From positions 102,037 through 166,036 of the forward strand of contig BJOX01000148.1 in NCBI GenBank assembly GCA_009731375.1: a DNA stretch of 64,000 nucleotides. Reading direction: 5' to 3'. How positions within the stretch are numbered: position 1 is the first letter of the stretch; every line of letters starts with the position of its first letter. Of this stretch, positions 21,176 to 31,010 are shown one piece after another. This DNA is from Paulinella micropora. Lineage: Eukaryota; Cercozoa; Imbricatea; Euglyphida. Under the pieces are notes generated by a model. That model was not told the origin of the DNA. It was given only the letters and a program-made list of their open reading frames with translations, and did no database searches. The translations under genes and the position numbers were made by a program.

Positions 21176-21198
21176 CCTATATTATAGCAGATAAAAAA
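21176..21198. promoter_or_regulatory. Divergent promoter region
   Basis: 23-bp gap between divergent start codons containing CTATATTATAGC, another instance of the TATA-like sequence found before genes in both virus-like elements. Confidence 0.4.
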
Positions 21199-21668
21199 AT
21201 GTGGTTTCTTGAAAAAAAATGTATTGATTATTACAATGAAGCCAGAGCAGAACATAAGGGTCAGTCAAAGGAATTTATTACAGCAAAGGCCAATGAACTA
21301 AAGTGGGAAGATAGAATACAAGACGCTATTGATTTTGAATGATGAGCCCGACAATCCAAGTATAAAAAGATTAAAAGACATGATTGAAATGCTAAGCGGA
21401 AGGTCATCTATATATAACAAAATGGACCGAAATACACTAATGGAACATCTTGGGGAAAATAGGGTTAATATAGGAGAACTTGAAACAAAAATTGGAAATA
21501 TGCCCGTGAATGAACAACGATTAGAAATGGTGCAATTACCAAGGGCTAAAGATAAAGCAAAAATCCAAAAAAATGAAAGACCTTATTGACCAAATGAATC
21601 GTGATATGAATAAATTAATAACTCACTGGGGATATCCAGAAGAAAAAAGATCCTACTTGAAACAATGA
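21199..21668 (+). pseudogene. Helical protein, unknown
   Basis: Starts MWFLEKKCIDYYNEARAEHK at 21199. The frame shifts near 21335 and again in an A run near 21565, giving DNPSIKRLKDMIEMLSGR and then MKDLIDQMNRDMNKLITHWG, ending at the TGA at 21666-21668, which overlaps the ATG of the next gene. Mostly helical and charged, without recognised domain. Tight coupling to the phospholipase-like gene suggests a virion or morphogenesis role. Confidence 0.45.
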
Positions 21669-23135
21669 CTCGTGATGTGCTAACACATTTATTGAATAAA
21701 GGCAGAGGCGAAATAAAAGCAACAGCAAGAAGGGAAAACAAACAATGGCAGGCGCGGGACCTAAAGGAATGGGAACAAAACAGGCTAGAATATGAACAGA
21801 AAAATCCAGAGGATGCTTCAATTGAAACACAAATAGGCGGAGATTACAAATCTATCGTGCCAAGTTTAACACATACACCAAGGGCTACTGCAAGGTTTGT
21901 GGATGCATTGATTGAAAGTATTAAAGAAATAATTATAAGTCCCACATTAAATAAAATACTGAATACTGCTACAAGGCTTCGTCGTTATGGTGTGAGTAGA
22001 TTGGCATGGAATCGCTTATTAACTATTACTGCTAATCATCCTCAAATTCGCGCCATGACTACTGCGGTGATGGGAAGACCTGGCGCGGAGTCTTTTACAA
22101 GGGCATTAGAAGCATTAGCAAGAAACGAAGCACCACCAGAGTTGCCTCCACCTAACCCTCGTTTAATTGCGGTGGGACAACAAAGAATGGGTGATTATGT
22201 GTTGAAGGATATGTTAAGAAGATTAGGCTTACAGGTATCAACAATGATGGCATGGGAGACATTTAAAGGAGGTGTTGAAACTGCGGCCGCGGTTGCTTTT
22301 GGTATTTCTAAAGCACATATACAGCATATGGACTGCTCAACCAGATGCTGTTATTACATTGGAAGAAGAACGATTTCATACAGATGGAAGTAATTATAAT
22401 GGCCCTGCTACACGAGTAGAAAGTCGCCTCCAATTAGAAGATAGAACTCGTGGTAAGTTTCCTTACATTTTACCAGCAGACACTTTGGATTTAATTGCTT
22501 TTGAACATGATCTATTATATGCTACTGGTGATAAAAATGTCCAAAATTTCGCCGACCAACGATACTTTGAAAGAATTACTAATATAACAGAGTATTTGAC
22601 GAGTAATGGATTGGCGAGTGAAGAAGTTGCTAAAACTATTTCTGACAATTACAATTCAATGCTCTCAAAAGAAGATATATCTAAAATGGCATTACAAGCA
22701 CAAGGGAGAGCCCGCAGTGGAGTATCATATTTAGATGCGATGAAATTCTGGAAAACTATTAAATTAACACCTCCAGATGCGAAATACAATGCTTTTATAC
22801 ACAATGTAGATCAAACATTGACTTCTATGATTGGTGTTATGAATGATGTGGGCAGTTTTGATAAAGACACTAACTTTAAACTAAATAAAATAGCCAATCC
22901 TGCTACATTTAGCAAAGAATATGAAACCTTGGTAAATTCGTTTAATCAAATGGTAAAATCTCAAGAAAAAGCGGATGGTGTGAAAGGATATTCTCTTATC
23001 GCACCAGCAAATGAAACTACAATTAATAATTTTATAGAAAAAATAAATACAATGAATAAAAAAAATACTTCAGCAGATATAGAGAAGGAAATCATTGTTG
23101 AGATTCAGCACACACCAAATATTTCGTTTAATTAA
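21665..23135 (+). pseudogene. Phospholipase-A2-like virion protein
   Basis: ATG overlaps the preceding stop (ATGA). The N-terminal half (to ~22310) is helical with a Pro-rich linker (PPELPPPNPRLIAVG). A frameshift near 22310 leads to a segment with YNGPATRVESRL and, ~30 residues on, LDLIAFEHDLLYATG. That GP...D...A-HD--Y layout is the calcium loop and His-Asp catalytic pair of the parvovirus-type PLA2 fold used by several viruses to breach endosomal membranes. The remainder is helical. Role in entry is inferred from the family. Confidence 0.6.
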
Positions 23136-23141
23136 ACAGAA

Positions 23142-23988
23142 ATGGTAGTAGCACCTATGGATTCAATCGGACTTAGTAATAACTTGGATATACTTCAAGA
23201 TAAGGCATCCCAAGTGAAGCATTTGAAAGGATTCGTTCATTTGCTAAAAAATAAAACTGGAAAGAAAATATCTTTGACATTGTCAGATTATGACAAACCT
23301 GTTAGTGGATGGGAAAAGGCTATAAGGCAAGCATTAAACAAAGGGGTTAGTAAGTCAGATATAGCAGAGATAGATGACGTATTAGATAAGAGAATTTATG
23401 AAGAAGTGAGGGGTAAATTGACACCGGAACAAATGAAGCAATTGGAGGATTTAGAACTGAAGGATTCGGAATTTGAAAAGGCGACACCTAAAGGTCTAAC
23501 ACCAGCACCTGAACAAAACCTGAACCAAAACCAATGCCCGAACCAACACCAGCACCACAAACAACACCAGCACCACAACCTCAATCTCAACTAACACCAG
23601 CATTTGTAGAGGAACCTGTTCAACCGCCACAGAATAATTTAAAAGAAGATCCAGATCCAGCAACAATACCAAATCAAGTTATGGTTGATAGTATGAGAAG
23701 TATTGACCAATTAGCTTGATAAGATTATGGGAAAACTCCCGCCGATGAAAGAGAAGACTTAATGAGAAGACTTAAAGCGACCAAAATGGTGGAATTGGCA
23801 CTTCGCAAACAAACCCACTTATTAAAGGCAACAAACAAAGACGCGCTCGTGTGCTAGCAACTAAGAATGATTTTGAATCACTAGACAACACACTTTATAG
23901 CAACACAAATAATCACTTTATGGTGAATAAATACAACAGAGCAGTCATTCAGACCAGAATGAACGAAAAAGAGAGTTTCCAAAAATGA
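23142..23988 (+). pseudogene. Pro-rich putative virion protein
   Basis: Starts MVVAPMDSIGLSNNLD. The first 125 residues are helical and charged, followed by a Pro/Gln-rich stretch that is read PEPTPAPQTTPAPQPQ after a frameshift near 23520. Further shifts near 23720 and 23840 lead to DEREDLMRRLKATKMVELAL and YNRAVIQTRMNEKESFQK, ending at the TGA overlapping the next ATG. No domain recognised. Position between the PLA2-like gene and the packaging ATPase suggests a structural role. Confidence 0.4.
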
Positions 23989-24206
23989 AACGAAAACTGA
24001 CTAGAAACTTCCCTGCTGAAATCCCGCGACAAGTTCAAACTCGTCCTGAAAGAAAAGATTTTAAACCGCTTGTCAATCCTCCAAGTAATTATGCTTTTGG
24101 TAGTCCTTACTCTCCTTATTTCTATAATTATGCTTCACCACCCCAACCATTTGGTGCTGAATATGATAATTATAGATATAATCCAAACTATTTTCAAAAC
24201 CCATAA
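23985..24206 (+). CDS. Small Pro/Tyr-rich protein
   Basis: 73 residues, ATG overlapping the previous stop (ATGA). Basic N-terminus (MKRKLTRNFPAEIPRQVQTR) and a Tyr/Pro/Phe/Asn-rich C-terminus (SPYSPYFYNYASPPQPFG). Low complexity, probably disordered; could bind other virion proteins through PPxY-like or aromatic motifs, but none is certain. Ends just before the ATPase gene. Confidence 0.45.
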   Translation: MKRKLTRNFPAEIPRQVQTRPERKDFKPLVNPPSNYAFGSPYSPYFYNYASPPQPFGAEYDNYRYNPNYFQNP

Positions 24207-24217
24207 TATAGCAAGAC

Positions 24218-25128
24218 ATGCCCAGATCTACATACAAAGGATTGATAGCAAACAAGTTACCACGAAAAACACTTTTGAAACAGAATCTGAAGAAAACCAA
24301 CATAGAAAAAGCACACGAGGAATTTACTATTGACAGGCCAGTAATAACAGAGTTAGATAGCGAAAAACCGCCCAAATTTAAGAATGACTTGGAAATACAA
24401 CCAATTAAAACACAAAGAGATGGTGTTGAATTGCTTCCTATTCAAAAAGAAGGAATATTGCCAGCAATTGGGACTATGGTTATATGTGCAAGCACTGGCG
24501 GAGGTAAATCAGTTATGATTTGTAATCTACTCGCCAAAAAGAACATGTTGAAAGGTTTTTATGATAGAATAGTCGTCTTTTGCTTAAGTCCGTGCCCGAT
24601 TTTGGAAGACACTCTCAAGTTAAAAAAAGAAGACATAATCAAAGAAGATAAGCCTGAGTTAATGAGAGAAATATTGACTAAACAAAAGGAACTGATTAAA
24701 ACTAAAGGGTTTAAGAAGGCACCAAAAATATTATTGTTATTAGATGATATCGCACAGAGTAAAACTTTCCTCAAATCAGAAGTGCTTACTGAGTTGTTTT
24801 TCGCTNNNNNNNNNNTAACACATGCTAAGGTGTCAGTCTGGGTAGCAACTCAGAGTTATACTCAACTCCCGCGAAGAATAAGAATTAATTGTCATTGGAT
24901 GATTATTTTTAATGGAGTAAGCAGAAGCGAACTTGACAGACTGACAGATGAATATGAAGTCCTTTTCTCACTAAAAAAGAATTTTACAATATGGTTAAAT
25001 ATGCTACGGCAGAACCTTATTCATTTCTAGCAATTAACAATACTGCTAGTGATAGAACAACCCAGTTTAGAAAGAATTTCTCTACTATATTACGATTAAG
25101 TAAGGACAGAGATATGACAAACTTGTAA
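24218..25128 (+). pseudogene. Genome-packaging ATPase (FtsK/HerA, A32-like)
   Basis: Walker A is CASTGGGKSVMICNLL (near 24487), preceded by GILPAIGTMVI; Walker B is KILLLLDDIAQS (near 24726). After the gap come VSVWVATQSYTQLP (sensor-type Gln) and the arginine-rich RRIRIN. This is the FtsK/HerA ATPase that pumps DNA into double-jelly-roll capsids. A 10-N gap (24806-24815) interrupts it and an A-run frameshift near 24975 displaces the last ~50 residues, which end at TAA 25126-25128. Nearby capsid genes fit a morphogenesis module. Confidence 0.85.
24806..24815. other. 10-N assembly gap inside ATPase gene
   Basis: Fixed-size gap of 10 Ns between Walker B and the sensor motif. Reading resumes in the same frame, and the protein context suggests only a few residues are missing or duplicated. 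Confidence 0.9.
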
Positions 25129-25166
25129 AATTAAATTAAGTGTTTTTTTCCGCTATAATATATGAC

Positions 25167-25763
25167 ATGGCGGAACCGACTAAATTATACAAAACTTGCT
25201 ATCAACAAGCAATTGCTATTTGGTATAAACAGAATTCGCAAGGAGAATTCGTAACAATTCGTAAGGGATCGCCCGAATACTTAGCAGTAAAGAAGATAGA
25301 AGAGGATATTAAGAGTGGCAAGATTAAGTGTCAATTAAAACCAAAAGTAAGCAAATCAAGAAGTAAGAAAAATGAACAACCTATTGCCAGCGGGCAACCA
25401 GACCAAGTGCCAGACGAAGCATTGAAAAGAAAGGCACCAGACATAGAATCGGCAAATAATTCATCTCCCGAACCAAATGCAAAACCTGTTGAAATGTCTC
25501 AAGCGCCTAAGGTTGAACAATCCTTACCAAAATCTGTTAATCCCAATCCTGTTTCTGCGCCAAAACAAACTACCACAACACCAGCAAGTAAGATAGAAGC
25601 AATAGAAGATGCTTCTAAGGAAACTCCAGCACCAACTAAGGAAGTTGCTCAAACTAGCGACAATGACGTAAATCAAGCCATAGCGGATTTAAAGAAAATG
25701 AAAGAGGAAAGAATTACACACAAGAATTTACAAATTATGAAAAAAATAATTAATGCTAATTGA
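25167..25763 (+). CDS. Unknown Pro/Ala/Lys-rich protein
   Basis: Start chosen at the ATG at 25167 (MAEPTKLYKTCYQQAIAIWY), 6 bp after a TATAATATATG box. About 55 globular N-terminal residues with YQQAIAIWYKQNSQGEFVTI, then a basic patch (SKSRSKKNEQP), ~100 disordered residues rich in Pro, Ser, Lys and Glu, and a short C-terminal helix. Intact frame. No family recognised; a capsid cement or DNA-associated protein is possible. Confidence 0.5.
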   Translation: MAEPTKLYKTCYQQAIAIWYKQNSQGEFVTIRKGSPEYLAVKKIEEDIKSGKIKCQLKPKVSKSRSKKNEQPIASGQPDQVPDEALKRKAPDIESANNSSPEPNAKPVEMSQAPKVEQSLPKSVNPNPVSAPKQTTTTPASKIEAIEDASKETPAPTKEVAQTSDNDVNQAIADLKKMKEERITHKNLQIMKKIINAN

Positions 25764-26155
25764 TAAAAACTCAAGTGCTTCAATTCGTTTGCCGATTGGC
25801 TTTATTAATAAACTCAACGAAGCAAACCGACCTAAAAGTGATGGGTTTCAATGGAATCAATTTGAATTGTGGAGTAGTCATGGTGCCCCATTGGTTAATC
25901 AACCATTAACTGAATTTGGTGATCTTGTCTCACATGAGAGGGGCACTATTCAAAACATATTAACAGACATTTCTGATAAAAAAGAAAATGCGGATGTTGT
26001 TGATTTGGACACCGCTGTTAGCAGTTTGGCTTATTTAAAGAAAGCGGTTCAATGCTGAGGCAAGAGAGTTTCAATTGACTTCACCACAAGATGCGAGACT
26101 TGACAATATACATTATTCAGTTGATATTATTAAACAATCCGTTTCAGGTGAATAA
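25753..26155 (+). pseudogene. Unknown protein upstream of the capsid gene
   Basis: ATG at 25753 overlaps the end of the previous gene. Reads MLIDKNSSASIRLPIGFINK with DGFQWNQFELWSSHGAPL; after a frameshift near 26048 it continues NAEAREFQLTSPQDARLDN and ends at TAA 26153. About 133 residues. No domain recognised; its place between virion genes suggests a minor structural or scaffolding protein. Confidence 0.45.
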
Positions 26156-26237
26156 TTATTTATTTTTAATTTCTATTATTATTTTTTAGTGTAGTAGCAT
26201 TGCGAATTTTACAATCTCACAAGCACACACAATAAAA

Positions 26238-27643
26238 ATGGAAGGAAAGGATTCTAAAAATACTGAGGAGTTGATGACCCTCAACAACCTCAGGTATGAG
26301 TTGCCAGCAAATCTAGCACTCACTGAACAGGGAAGTATCTTTAAGAAGAACTTCTCCGACAGACTTATGCCAGTAATTCGGGGACTGAAGTGATTTTTAC
26401 ATTACAGGCAAGCACTGATTTTGTTTATGGAAAGAATTGTTATTTGACGTTTGATGTCAAGGCAGACGGATTGGTTACGATCGCAGGGAATAACTGCGCG
26501 ATCGGTTTTCAAAACACTCCCGCGACTGCTATTTTTGAAAGATTTTTGTTAGAAAGTAAGGATGGTAGCGAACTTGAACGAATTGAAGATATTAATAAAC
26601 TGGTGCGAAATACTCTCCCGTGGCATTATCCTTTTGATTATCGTCGGCAAGCACAGATGGCGGGGCAACGAGAGAATGTTGAAGTTAATGCTAATATTAC
26701 AGACAATTTAGTTGTTGATTTTGCTATTAATACTCCTACAGTCGTTGGTACTGGTCAATACTTAAAAGTTTGTATTCCTCTCCATTACTTCTCGAGGGTG
26801 TTTAATGAAGAAACTCTCATTCCTCCCTCTCTAATTAGTGGTATGAAGCTTCGTTTGACATTTGCTCCATAGGAAGCATTTAACATTATTGGAACTACTG
26901 ATGGTAAGGTTTCTGCTGGTTTTGATGGTTCTGCTTTGACATACACCGTATCAAATCCAGTTATAATGTTGGAAACATTCTCTCTTGCTCTTGCCGTCCA
27001 GAGAAATATTTTGGAACAGATGGGAAGTAAGGATGGGCTTCCATACACGTACGAAACATATTACAATCAAAAGGCGAATCCTGGTGCGTCCAAAGAATAT
27101 AATCTTCAAGTAAATAAGGCAGTAGCACGTGCTCAGTGCTTGTATATCGTAACTCAAAACGTGCTCGCTGACAATGCTAGTATCGATAACTTGGGAACTG
27201 CTCAAATGAATTATAAACAATATCAATGCCGTATTGGTGATTGGTATGCTCCGCAACAGAAGATGGAACTCGGAGGAAGCACTAATACTCTTGCCGCAGT
27301 TCAACGAGGATGCGCCGAATTGTATATTAACAATCTCCAAGCGACTATGGGCATTCGTGATACTTACATGTCTTCGTCTGTTTCTCTTGAAAACTTTCGC
27401 AAGTATTATTCTACTTCAGATAAAACAGTACTTACATCTAACTCAGGATTTGCTACCATTATCCAGACACTCAATCAATTGCCACACATTGGAGCATCTG
27501 GTCTTGCGATTAATAACTCACGAACTGCCGAAGTCACTCTTCAGTATGCGGGCACAGATGTTACTAATTACGCAATCACTGCTTGGTTGAAATATGTTAA
27601 AGTCGCATCTATCTACCCTAGTAGAGCCGTGGTCAAACAATAA
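26238..27643 (+). pseudogene. Major capsid protein, double jelly-roll (PLV type)
   Basis: ATG at 26238 (MEGKDSKNTEELMTLNNLRY), about 467 codons. Beta-rich throughout, with PLV-type landmarks: NTLPWHYPFDYRRQAQ, VCIPLHYFSRVFNEETLIPP, and YKQYQCRIGDWYAPQQKME, the Y-Q-x-R-x-G-x-x-YxPQ motif of PLV capsid proteins. A frameshift near 26387 and an in-frame TAG at 26870-26872 (between FAP and EAF, same frame on both sides) break it. It would form the hexameric capsomers. Located directly before the minor capsid gene. Confidence 0.85.
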
Positions 27644-27681
27644 AAAAAAAAAAATTAAAATAAAATATTTTATAATATAGC

Positions 27682-28479
27682 ATGTCATTTACAATAAGCA
27701 ATCTTGAAGACGAGAAACAAACCCGCAAAAATTTCCTCCTTCGTGTCTCCTCAAGCGATAAAACAGAATCAAAATCCGCTTCTACTCACAATGGCCGTTT
27801 CGTTGTTGATCTACCAGCAACTGGTCGTAATATTGATATAATCAGTGCTTATGTTGTTAAAAGTATCTCCATTCCAAATGTTTTCCCAAATATACCGAGT
27901 TATGCCAACACTCTGAGATTGATTAAAACAACTGGATCTGCTACAAAAACGGCAATCGTAACAGAAAATCAATACACCATTGATACATTTATTACCGCCC
28001 TTCAATCTGCAATTAATTCAGCAATTACCCCAGACTCTGTACTTATAACTTTGAACTCCGTTAATAAATTGAATTTCGCATTCACTGGTGATACGTATGC
28101 TTTTGATTACGGTAATAGCACAATTAAGGACAAGATAGGACTGACTGCCGATATTTCGGCCGCGGCAAGTAGCACAATGCAATCTATTGTGAATCTAATT
28201 GGTGAAACAGCAATTTATGTGCATAGCCGTGCATTGAATCAGTCTGGTTTAGTTGAAGCAAATGGTAATTTCTCTGCCGTTGGTAAAGTGAATCTAGATA
28301 AACCCTTTGGAGTCCAATGTTATTTTGAATCGTCAAACGATGTTGCCGATTATGTGCCGTTTAATACTACGAAAAGTTTAAGAACTATTGATATCGTTAT
28401 CCAAAATGCACACGGAAATGTGCTTGAACTGCCAACTAATTTCGAGGTTTCAATTCTCTTAAAGGTGTATCATGCTTAA
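27682..28479 (+). CDS. Minor capsid (penton) protein
   Basis: 265 residues with an intact frame, ATG 3 bp after TATAATATAGC. N-terminus MSFTISNLEDEKQTRKNF, then a beta-rich jelly-roll-like body: NGRFVVDLPATGRNIDIISA, VKSISIPNVFPNIPSYANT, a helical ENQYTIDTFITALQSAI insert, and a C-terminal VDIVIQNAHGN-type strand pair ending ILLKVYHA. This layout (N-terminal strands, IPxxxNT, helix, C-terminal strands) is that of PLV/Polinton pentons, and the position after the capsid gene agrees. Homology to 47760-48571 is by layout, not strong identity. Confidence 0.65.
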   Translation: MSFTISNLEDEKQTRKNFLLRVSSSDKTESKSASTHNGRFVVDLPATGRNIDIISAYVVKSISIPNVFPNIPSYANTLRLIKTTGSATKTAIVTENQYTIDTFITALQSAINSAITPDSVLITLNSVNKLNFAFTGDTYAFDYGNSTIKDKIGLTADISAAASSTMQSIVNLIGETAIYVHSRALNQSGLVEANGNFSAVGKVNLDKPFGVQCYFESSNDVADYVPFNTTKSLRTIDIVIQNAHGNVLELPTNFEVSILLKVYHA

Positions 28480-28524
28480 GCCGAAAAAACAATNNNNNNN
28501 NNNTGCTTAAGCAGAAAAAACAAT
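28473..28524. repeat. Duplicated contig ends around a 10-N gap
   Basis: 21 bases before the gap (28494-28503) are repeated after it with one mismatch. This is an unmerged contig overlap; the gap probably does not exist in the genome. Confidence 0.85.
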
Positions 28525-28592
28525 AAAGACATTTATTTTTTAATTATATATTAAAGGTATGATAAAATATATGTAAAGATAAAAAAACGATA

Positions 28593-29251
28593 ATGCCAGA
28601 CTATAAACAAGGAAAAATATATAGTCTTAGATCGCATCAAACTGATCAAGTCTATGTCGGTTCAACTATTCAACCTTTGTATGAGCGATTATTTGCACAC
28701 AAACTAAATTATAAAAAATGGATGAATGGTACTTATATTTACGTATCTTCTTATGAAATACTTGAATATGGTGATGCGTATGTTGAATTGGTTGAAGAAT
28801 ATCCGTGCAAAAACAAAATGCAATTACTTATTAGAGTTACGGAAAAGTGCGTAAATAAACGAGTAGCAGGTAGGACAAAAAAGGAACGCAGAGCAGAAGA
28901 AATTACTCCAAAATGATTGAATATGAGAGAAAATATCGTGAAGAAAATAAAGATATAATAGCACGAAGAAACAAAGAATGGTATCAAGACAATAAAGATC
29001 GTATAGCACAACAAACGAAAGAATATCATCAAGACAATAAAGAACATATATCACAAAGATACAAAAAATGGAGAGAAGCAAACAAGGATTATATATCGCA
29101 AAAAGGGAAAGAATGTCGTGAGAACAATAAAGAATATGTATCACAAAAAATGAAAGAATATCGCGAAGCAAATAGAGAGAGATTATGCCAGCAAAAAAAA
29201 GTAAATTATCATAAAAGAAATCCAATTGGTTTAGCCATATTTGGAATATAA
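28593..29251 (+). pseudogene. GIY-YIG endonuclease-like protein, second copy
   Basis: N-terminal GIY-YIG module (GKIYSLRSHQTDQVYVGST) and SYEILEYGDAYVELVEEYPC, very like the protein at 19655-20383. A frameshift at 28913 moves to a frame of KEYREANKD-type charged repeats ending NPIGLAIFGI, matching the LGLSAFGI end of the other copy. It lacks the C-terminal CSCG...H...H cluster. Such proteins are mobile in viral genomes; this one lies between the capsid genes and the virion protein at 29479. Confidence 0.62.
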
Positions 29252-29456
29252 ATTCATACTTTATATTGATAAAAATATCAACTTACGGCGGTCGCAACAG
29301 AAAAAACAACAAATCCCCTGCGGTGTCAATATTGATCAGTTTTACATATATTTGAAGAAAAATCACGCACCTATAACAGAAAAATTAATCAAGGACAGGG
29401 ATTTTGAGTACATTAAAAAAATGTCAATAGAGATACAAAATAAAGTTGATAAATAA
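29241..29456 (+). pseudogene. Possible gene remnant
   Basis: Short open frame without an ATG start; the C-terminal 55 residues look coding (CGVNIDQFYIYLKKNHAPIT, then KLIKDRDFEYIKKMSIEIQ). It may be the 3' end of a gene whose start is lost or frameshifted. No function assigned. Confidence 0.25.
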
Positions 29457-29478
29457 GCATAAATAAAGTATTTTTTGT

Positions 29479-30709
29479 TTAAATCTGATCTTCAATCCAG
29501 TTTAATGAAGCGTAAATATTAGCAGTTCCACCGCTTGTATTTTGTGCGGATATGGTAAATGTCTTACTTGGTCCTATCTTGATATTATATTGAGACAAAT
29601 CAATATATATTGATGAACCACCAGATAATACATATGTAAATATCATACTTCCGCCCCGTTCTTGTAGTCCCTGCTGTATCAACTTCTGCTAAGGATGTGT
29701 TTGTATCGTAATTTGAATAAGAAGGTGTTCCTCCCAATGTGGTATTAAGCACAATTCTTGCGATGCACGTTTTACTATCTGAATTACAGATACATAAATT
29801 CTCAAAGTAGATTATGTTGTAATTCGTTTTGCTGTTGAATGTGGCGCGGTTTCTGATGGTAAATATGGCAAGTTCTGTAGATACACTATTAACATTATCA
29901 TACGAGTTAGTTACAGCACTAGTCCGATCAATATTCCCTTCAACTGCCAAAAACATGCTCGCCGTTTTCATTACAACGGATCCAAGACTTGATGAATATG
30001 CCTTCGCATAAATAGCAAACGCCGCCTGATCCAATGGTGGAGTAGTAGCAGTGCTCGCGTATTTAATTGAATGAATTACTTCCATTCGCCCAGTTCGCAG
30101 GTTTTCTATTTTGAATGTAATTTGACCGCTACCCAGATATTGAACAACTATTTCCAACACATTCAATTTAGTAAAATCAATCGTGGGGAAGTTTCCAGTA
30201 TTATTACATTTATCAACATTCCAAGCATATTGACTAACCACATTTTCCACACTTCCTGCAATTCTCACAATGGACATTCCCAAGTTTGATTGTCTAAAAC
30301 ATAAATTATCTGCTGTTGTGCCTGTGCCAATATCGCAATTGAAACTATCTGCCGAAATAGATGACGGAAACAATGCGGAAAATCTAGCAACTAATCCCAT
30401 GCCACTTCTATATTTTGCTCGTTCATTAGTCGTGATTTGTGCGGTTGAATTACCTAAGGCCGATGTAGTCAAAACTGCCATTGAATTAGCAGTTGATACC
30501 ACCCCGATATTGGTCTGAACGATATCAAAGAATCGTGTATTAATACCATATGTGAATACATTTTGTAATACTGGCGACAAAGTGGCCGTTCGCAATTCTC
30601 CAAAGGCCGTTGTTGGTAAAGCATCTTTAATACTATCTATTGATAAAGAAGAAGACGACGATGTAGTTGATGACGATGGTGTATTCGTGCTTTGACCAAA
30701 AAGGTTCAT
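29479..30709 (-). pseudogene. Conserved putative virion protein shared by both elements
   Basis: Start chosen at MNLFGQS (30709). A Ser/Thr-rich N-terminus precedes a beta-rich body with LSPVLQNVFTYGINTRF, KYRSGMGLVARFSALF, PTIDFTKLNVLEIVVQYLG, VVMKTASMFLAVEGNI and NSDSKTCIARIVLN. A frameshift near 29640 moves the last third to the frame ending LNWIEDQI. The protein at 50275-51515 matches at every one of these blocks and also ends FIEDQY. I do not recognise the family; conservation across otherwise different elements and position among virion genes suggest a structural or attachment role. Confidence 0.6.
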
Positions 30710-30733
30710 TTTATATTTTATATTATATAAAAT
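30710..30733. promoter_or_regulatory. Divergent promoter region
   Basis: 24-bp gap between divergent start codons, entirely A/T except one base pair context, with TATATTATATAAAAT. Must serve both the virion protein gene (minus) and the zinc protein gene (plus). Confidence 0.4.
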
Positions 30734-31010
30734 ATGTGTGTAATAATACGAGAATTGCCAAGCGATATAGTTGGACACATAAGAACATTTGTTTATTCAG
30801 AAATGTCCCAGCAGAATTATAAAAAAGAATTTTGTAATATATGTGGTTTGTCTCGCACATTTCAATCGCATCCACCCATTATAGCAGTTGATATTGATAA
30901 TGTAGATGGTGTTCAATTTTTTCACAATCTGTTCTATTAATTGCTATAGACATGAGTCTAATATTAGGGCAAGATATCGCGAACCTCCTTTAATCGTTGT
31001 TAAGTATTAA
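30734..31010 (+). pseudogene. F-box-like small zinc protein next to recombinase
   Basis: Reads IIRELPSDIVGHIRTFVYSE (an F-box-like LP-DI--HI start), then FCNICGLS, and after a T-run frameshift near 30917 CSINCYRHE and PLIVVKY. The homologue at 37855-38112 keeps the LP-D---HI start, the CxxCGL knot, the CSxxC pair and the VIKY end. Its stop overlaps that of the recombinase gene by four bases in convergent orientation. Four Cys in two pairs suggest one zinc ion. Constant abutment to the integration gene suggests a helper of integration or of host ubiquitin targeting; both are inference. Confidence 0.58.

Noticed and set aside
13095-26872. Possible TAG recoding, since TAG interrupts the helicase and the capsid gene in frame
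   Set aside because: TAG also ends the fibre genes in both elements, and TAA and TGA interrupt other genes the same way, so decay or error is simpler.
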